This document shows positions 1 to 3,117 of a stretch of DNA of 5,958 nt, one piece after another. The DNA comes from Acidobacteriota bacterium (GTDB taxonomy: Bacteria; Acidobacteriota; Blastocatellia; Pyrinomonadales; Pyrinomonadaceae). The position numbers and the translations under genes were made by a program. The DNA lies in NCBI GenBank assembly GCA_013696385.1, contig JACCYR010000239.1:1-5958 (forward strand). The letters are read 5' to 3'. Below the pieces are notes generated by a model, which worked only from the letters and a program-made list of their open reading frames with translations, had not been told where the DNA came from and made no database searches. The first letter of the stretch is position 1; every line of letters starts with the position of its first letter.

Positions 1-336
1 GGTTTGGATGTGCGCGAAAGCGACGGCGTTTTAAAAATTGACGGCGTTGCCGGAAGCGCGCAAGCTAAACAACAACTTTGGGATGAATATGGTCGGCTCG
101 ACCCGGATTATCGTTCGGGCGACCTTGTAATGAACATTTCCGCGCCGGAAGGCGGCGCGAGTTCTTCCGGTTCATCGGGTGGTTCAACTTATACGGTGCA
201 ATCGGGCGATACGTTAAGCAAAATCGGACAGCGTTATGGCGTTGGCTGGCAGAAAATTTATGAAGCTAACCGCGATAAACTCGATGACCCCGATAAAATT
301 CAACCGGGACAAGAATTGACGATTCCACAAGGATAA
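1..336 (+). CDS. BON-like/LysM domain protein, 3' part (5' end outside window)
   Basis: The reading frame is open from the first base and ends with TAA at 334-336. A TTG at 4-6 could act as a start, but the protein begins in mid-domain there, so I treat the gene as 5'-truncated by the window. The first ~45 residues (DGVLKIDGVAGSAQAKQQLW...) resemble the second half of a BON domain, which binds lipids or envelope components. A Gly/Ser-rich linker (APEGGASSSGSSGGS) follows, then one complete LysM domain of ~46 residues, from YTVQSGDTLSKIGQRYG to PGQELTIP, which typically binds N-acetylglucosamine-containing glycans such as peptidoglycan. BON followed by one C-terminal LysM is the architecture of E. 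coli Kbp/YgaU, a small potassium-binding protein, and the ending (YEANRD.L.DPDKIQPGQ) matches that style. Whether this protein binds K+ cannot be seen here. It converges on the M56 gene and shares a terminator with it. Confidence 0.85.
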   Translation, partial: GLDVRESDGVLKIDGVAGSAQAKQQLWDEYGRLDPDYRSGDLVMNISAPEGGASSSGSSGGSTYTVQSGDTLSKIGQRYGVGWQKIYEANRDKLDDPDKIQPGQELTIPQG

Positions 337-356
337 TTTTCAGTTCAAAATAAAAT

Positions 357-392
357 AAAAAAGCCTGTGTAATTTCTTGCACAGGCTTTTTT
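357..392. terminator. Bidirectional intrinsic terminator between convergent genes
   Basis: A perfect 13-bp inverted repeat, AAAAAAGCCTGTG at 357-369 and CACAGGCTTTTTT at 380-392, encloses a 10-nt loop. The stem core is GC-containing and each strand ends in a run of six T, so it can terminate transcription both from the LysM gene (+, stop at 336) and from the M56 gene (-, stop at 415). Both genes end within 25 bases of it. Confidence 0.9.
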
Positions 393-414
393 GAATTGTG
401 AAATTTTTGAAAAA

Positions 415-2430
415 CTATTTCTTCGTCTTTGTTTCTTCCCAAGTTTTCCAAACCTCTGCACTGACTTTTGGCTCGTCGCGCAATTTCTTGCCTTGCGCCA
501 TTTGCCAACGCTCAAACCAAGAAATTCCTGCTTTTACGCCGGTGAAATTTTCCGGCGTTTTATATGCTTCATCGGAAAGTGCTTCGTCCATCGGAACGAA
601 ATTGTAGCCGCGTTTTTCAAATATTCCGAAAAGTTCGTCCGCAGAATCGGCAACCAGGCGGCTGGGAGTTAAAACCAGCGTTTGCGCGATGTCGCGTCCG
701 AACATCTCATTTGAATACGCTTCGTAATGCGCGAGCATTTTTCCCATATAATCGAGAAATTCCGCTTTTATCTTTTGCGCTGTTTCCGTATCTCTGTTTT
801 CCCGCGCCTTATCATACGCAAATGAATACATCCATTCTTGATTGTCAAAAGTATAGGGAATAGATTTATAACCACGCGCAATCAGCCAATTTTCAAACTT
901 CACTTTGCTTTCCAAATCTTTTCCCGTGTTTAAAAAAGGATAACTGAAATAGCGCAGCTGCAAATTTTTCTCCGCCAAAATCGGTTTGACAACTTCTTCG
1001 TTCTTCAAGACATTGGCGACATAATCATCAAATTTCGTATCATAAAACCAAATATGCTTAAAGCCGCCGATGCCGACTTCGAGTCCTGCGTCGCGCCACA
1101 TTCGCACGATATTGGCACGTGCGGGAAACATTTTTTCGCCGTCGGAAATACCCGCGCCCAGCACAAAACCGATTGCCGGAACTTTACGTTCCGTTAATTT
1201 TTGAATCAAAATTCGCGCCGTTTCATCAAATTTATCGCCTGTTTTATCACGAAAATTCGGCGGAATCGAAACAAACCCGATTGCCATTTTTTTAGTTGCC
1301 GTTTTTTTCTGGGCATTGACAAACATGCCCGAATTAAACGAAAATACACCTAGCAAAACTGCCGAGATAAGCACAAAAGCCAAACCAGCCGACCAAGCGG
1401 AATTGGCACGCTTTATCTCGGTATTTTTTTGTAAAATTCTCTGAATTCTTAACATTAATTTACCTCCGTTTGCCGCCACCAAAATTGGCGGCGCGGTTTG
1501 TTTCGCCATCTGGCGAAATTCCTCTAAGTTAGCCAACGCATTGGCATAAATAAGTTGTGCATTCTCAAGCGTTTGCACAACCGCATCATCACACGCGCAT
1601 TCGCGTTCACGCCGCACAGTTGCGGAAATCCACCAGACGCACGGATGATAAAAAAACAAAATTTCGATAAAACTTTGCGCGATATTTACCGGATAATCAT
1701 AACGACGAATGTGTATGAGTTCGTGTGCAAGAATTGTTTCAAGTTCTCTGGCATTTATTTGCAGAAAAACGCTTGTCGGAACAAGAATTATGGGTTTGAG
1801 CCAGCCAATAACCATCGGCGTTTCAACTAATTTCGACTGCACAAATTTAACTGATTGTTTGATTTTGAGTTTCTCGCAAAGATGCGCGAATTTCTCTTGC
1901 CAATCATTGCTCGGCGTATAAATTTCGCGTGTTTTGTAAATGCGTAATTGCCAAACGCTGCCGACAAACCGAAACGCGAAAAATGCCACGCCGAACAGCC
2001 ACAAACCAACCAGCAACGGTGAAAAAACAGAAAATTTTTCGGCAAAACCGTTTTGCAGATTTTCTATCGAAACAAAAAAGTTTTTGTCTTTTGTGTCGGT
2101 TAATTTTAAGTTTTTATCTGACGAAAAATCTTCATTCGGCTGCGCTCTCCGGTCAAGAATCGCTGTTTTATCCGCACTAAAATTTGCCGGATTTTGTGTG
2201 GCTTGGGTCGAATTGCCGGAAAGCCAAACAAATGTCGCAACCGGCAAAGCGAAAGATAAAACAAGCGCGAAAAGCGAAACCAAATAACGCGAATTTGCCG
2301 CTGATTTCGCCAAAATTTTTAGTGCCGAAAAAAGCACAAGCGCAATTAAAGCAATTTGCCAAACCGAATGCAGAAGCGTCCAGCCAAGATTTTCGACGAG
2401 CGTTAAATTGAAAATTTCCTGCCAAATCAT
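415..2430 (-). CDS. BlaR1/MecR1-like M56 membrane metalloprotease with degenerate polysaccharide-deacetylase sensor domain
   Basis: A 671-residue integral membrane protein. Hydrophobic segments lie at about 18-40, 49-71, 139-160 and 347-366. The M56 zinc protease domain sits between the third and fourth, with HELIH at 236-240 and RERECACDD at 274-282, where the third metal ligand (probably E277) is expected. This is BlaR1 topology: a cytoplasmic protease and a periplasmic C-terminus. In BlaR1/MecR1 the C-terminus is a class D beta-lactamase-like penicillin sensor. Here residues ~382-645 instead follow the NodB/CE4 deacetylase fold (VPAIGFV, MWRDAGLEVG, LRYFSYPFLNTG, FVPMDEAL), with the catalytic motifs eroded: the DD of motif 1 reads VS (387-388), the HTxSH motif reads GGFKH (455-459), and the LLH motif reads LVLT (585-588). 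The inferred role is an envelope sensor that signals by proteolysis to the BlaI-like repressor encoded just upstream. The ATG at 2428-2430 overlaps the blaI stop (ATGA), and GGGAG at 2441-2445 is a plausible ribosome-binding site 10 nt away. Stop is TAG. The M56 assignment is firm; the sensor ligand is unknown. Confidence 0.92.
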   Translation of the reverse strand: MIWQEIFNLTLVENLGWTLLHSVWQIALIALVLFSALKILAKSAANSRYLVSLFALVLSFALPVATFVWLSGNSTQATQNPANFSADKTAILDRRAQPNEDFSSDKNLKLTDTKDKNFFVSIENLQNGFAEKFSVFSPLLVGLWLFGVAFFAFRFVGSVWQLRIYKTREIYTPSNDWQEKFAHLCEKLKIKQSVKFVQSKLVETPMVIGWLKPIILVPTSVFLQINARELETILAHELIHIRRYDYPVNIAQSFIEILFFYHPCVWWISATVRRERECACDDAVVQTLENAQLIYANALANLEEFRQMAKQTAPPILVAANGGKLMLRIQRILQKNTEIKRANSAWSAGLAFVLISAVLLGVFSFNSGMFVNAQKKTATKKMAIGFVSIPPNFRDKTGDKFDETARILIQKLTERKVPAIGFVLGAGISDGEKMFPARANIVRMWRDAGLEVGIGGFKHIWFYDTKFDDYVANVLKNEEVVKPILAEKNLQLRYFSYPFLNTGKDLESKVKFENWLIARGYKSIPYTFDNQEWMYSFAYDKARENRDTETAQKIKAEFLDYMGKMLAHYEAYSNEMFGRDIAQTLVLTPSRLVADSADELFGIFEKRGYNFVPMDEALSDEAYKTPENFTGVKAGISWFERWQMAQGKKLRDEPKVSAEVWKTWEETKTKK
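496..1287 (-). other. Sensor domain: catalytically degenerate CE4/NodB-like domain (residues ~382-645 of the M56 protein)
   Basis: The order of conserved blocks matches polysaccharide deacetylases from memory of the family: strand 1 (MAIGFVSIPPN, where active members have a TxDD/TFDDG-type motif), VPAIGFV, R.MWRDAGLEVG, the His-box position (GGFKH in place of HT[FY]SH), RYFSYPFLNTG (in place of R-x-P-[FY]), TFDNQEWM (D529 retained), and TLVLTPSRLVAD (in place of a LLLHAN.LNAD-type block). Only the second His of the His box (H459) and the TxDN aspartate survive. The domain is full length with no frameshift, so the losses look selected or tolerated rather than caused by decay of the gene. Confidence 0.72.
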
Positions 2431-2825
2431 TTCTGTTTCGCTCCCTTTTCCGCCTTTTCAATCATTTTGCGAATTTCCCGCATATCTTCCGCACTGGTCG
2501 TTTCCGCTTCCAAAACCTGCTGCACAAGACGCGAAGCCGAACCGCCGAAAATCTTCTGCAAAACTTCGTCCAACATTCGTTTGCCCGTTTCCTTTTGCTT
2601 AATTTTAGCGCGATAGCGATGAGCGCGATTCTGTTCATCGCGCTCGACCAAACCTTTTTCGTGCATAATTTGCAGCAGTTTTAAAACGGTTGTGTAGCTC
2701 GCGTATTTCTGCTCGTTGACCGCTTCAAAAACTTCGCGCACGGTTACTGCTTCGCTGTGTTTCCAAAGTATCATCAGAATTTCGAGTTCCGCTTTGGTCG
2801 GTTTTCTATGTTGCTGCTTTACCAT
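2427..2825 (-). CDS. BlaI/MecI family (penicillinase repressor-type) transcriptional regulator
   Basis: A 132-residue protein, the usual length for BlaI/MecI/CopY-type repressors. The N-terminal winged helix spans ~7-75: KPTKAELEILMILWKHSEAVTVREV, then the recognition-helix region YASYTTVLKLLQIMHEKGLV (41-60), then the basic wing RAHRYRAKI (67-75). The C-terminal ~55 residues (LDEVLQKIFGGSASRLVQQVL...) form the dimerisation helices and hold the region where BlaI proteins are cleaved on induction. The family binds operators as dimers and is inactivated by proteolysis triggered by a cognate M56 sensor, whose gene follows with a 4-base overlap (2427-2430, ATGA), indicating translational coupling. 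Start ATG is at 2823-2825 with a strong AGGTGAG ribosome-binding site 5 nt away. Two dyads in its own promoter suggest autorepression. The target genes are not evident; no beta-lactamase is present here, so I do not assign the symbol blaI. Confidence 0.95.
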   Translation of the reverse strand: MVKQQHRKPTKAELEILMILWKHSEAVTVREVFEAVNEQKYASYTTVLKLLQIMHEKGLVERDEQNRAHRYRAKIKQKETGKRMLDEVLQKIFGGSASRLVQQVLEAETTSAEDMREIRKMIEKAEKGAKQK

Positions 2826-2830
2826 ATTAT

Positions 2831-2837
2831 CTCACCT
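2831..2837 (-). promoter_or_regulatory. Ribosome-binding site of the BlaI-family gene
   Basis: On the minus strand AGGTGAG lies 5 nt before the ATG at 2825. It fixes the start codon. It directly abuts the downstream operator dyad and shares base 2837 with it, so a bound repressor would cover the start region of the message's template. Confidence 0.85.
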
Positions 2838-2852
2838 ACGAAGACTTTCGTA
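2837..2852. promoter_or_regulatory. Operator dyad, start-site proximal
   Basis: Perfect inverted repeat TACGAA-GACT-TTCGTA (6-bp arms, 4-bp centre). The arms are identical to those of a second dyad whose centre is 24 bp away. It covers the predicted transcription start (near 2848) and runs up to the ribosome-binding site. This is the expected placement for a BlaI-family operator, although the half-site TACGAA differs from the TACA/TGTA core known for staphylococcal BlaI/MecI. That the adjacent repressor binds it is inference. Confidence 0.82.
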
Positions 2853-2854
2853 AT

Positions 2855-2884
2855 AAGATATACGAAATCTTTCGTAGTTGTCAA
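2855..2884 (-). promoter_or_regulatory. Sigma70-type promoter of the BlaI-M56 operon
   Basis: On the minus strand a consensus -35 TTGACA lies at 2884-2879. The -10 is either TATCTT at 2860-2855 (18-bp spacer) or TATATC at 2862-2857 (16-bp spacer), each 4 of 6 to TATAAT. Transcription would start near 2848, giving a leader of only ~20 nt with the ribosome-binding site in it. The spacer between the boxes is almost entirely the upstream operator dyad, implying tight repression. Confidence 0.75.
2861..2876. promoter_or_regulatory. Operator dyad within the -35/-10 spacer
   Basis: Perfect inverted repeat TACGAA-ATCT-TTCGTA, with the same arms as the dyad at 2837-2852. It sits between TTGACA and the -10, so repressor binding would exclude RNA polymerase. 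A flanking C/G extends the outer arms: CTACGAA begins at 2836 on the plus strand and at 2877 on the minus strand, so the two dyads together form a larger imperfect palindrome spanning 2836-2877. Confidence 0.85.
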
Positions 2885-2885
2885 G

Positions 2886-2934
2886 TGCAAAATTTTGCAA
2901 ACTGTTTTTTGCAGTTTCCGGTTTGCAGTCAAAC
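2886..2934. repeat. TTTGCA array and short palindromes upstream of the operon promoter
   Basis: TTTGCA occurs at 2894-2899, 2908-2913 and 2922-2927, at exact 14-bp intervals. The second and third copies extend to TTTGCAGT. The first lies in a perfect 14-bp palindrome, TGCAAAATTTTGCA, at 2886-2899. AAACTG (2899-2904) pairs with CAGTTT (2912-2917), and GTTTG (2921-2925) pairs with CAAAC (2930-2934). The array ends just upstream of the -35, where an activator site or UP element would lie. No binding protein can be named. Confidence 0.5.
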
Positions 2935-2949
2935 TCATAAAAATTACGC

Positions 2950-2995
2950 AAAAAAGGGCGTGATTAACTTAAATCAATTAATCACGCCCTTTTTT
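2950..2995 (-). terminator. Strong intrinsic terminator downstream of the metalloprotease gene
   Basis: A perfect 18-bp inverted repeat, AAAAAAGGGCGTGATTAA at 2950-2967 and its complement at 2978-2995, has a 10-nt loop. On the minus strand it ends in a T run and lies ~120 bases after the protease stop. It would stop protease transcripts before they enter the BlaI-M56 operon, insulating the regulated promoter. The symmetrical A/T tails mean it could also act on the plus strand. Confidence 0.9.
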
Positions 2996-3006
2996 ATTTT
3001 ATCTGC

Positions 3007-3025
3007 TTTGTTCTAGTTTGTTCTA
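3007..3025. repeat. Short tandem repeat, two copies of TTTGTTCTA
   Basis: TTTGTTCTA occurs at 3007-3015 and again at 3017-3025 (10-bp period) in the 3' untranslated stretch between the protease gene and its terminator. Nothing further is visible; it may be a chance slippage product. Confidence 0.4.
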
Positions 3026-3051
3026 ATTGTCAGCGACAAAGTTGATGTCGG

Positions 3052-3117
3052 TTATTTCTTTGGTATATGAATCCTTTGATTTTGATCTCCAGTATAATTT
3101 GTGTCATCCCCATGAAA
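3052..3117 (-). pseudogene. Possible displaced C-terminal tail of the metalloprotease beyond an in-frame TGA
   Basis: Directly after the TGA at 3118-3120 the same frame reads FHGDDTNYTGD, then QNQRIHIPKK, and stops at TAA (3052-3054). The preceding residues, LSPGTTYKVVI, look like the penultimate strand of a beta-sandwich that lacks its closing strand, and the tail could supply it. One base change (for example TGG, Trp, to TGA) would explain the split. Twenty-one open codons can occur by chance, so this is tentative. Confidence 0.4.

Noticed and set aside
391..672. Plus-strand open frames lying over the M56 gene (391-672, 1940-2287 and others)
   Set aside because: They are antisense to a well-supported gene, have low-complexity or cysteine/phenylalanine-rich translations, and lack ribosome-binding sites or recognisable domains.
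496..1287. An active polysaccharide deacetylase
   Set aside because: Motif 1 Asp-Asp, the first His of the His box and the last catalytic His are all replaced, so chemistry of the CE4 type is not expected.
415..2430. Calling the M56 protein a true beta-lactam receptor (blaR1/mecR1)
   Set aside because: The C-terminal region follows the polysaccharide-deacetylase block order and shows no recognisable penicillin-binding SxxK/SxN/KTG arrangement; no beta-lactamase or PBP gene is in the window.
3034..3050. Small hairpin CGACA...TGTCG after the protease gene
   Set aside because: The stem is only 5 bp with no T run; the clear terminator is the 18-bp stem at 2950-2995.
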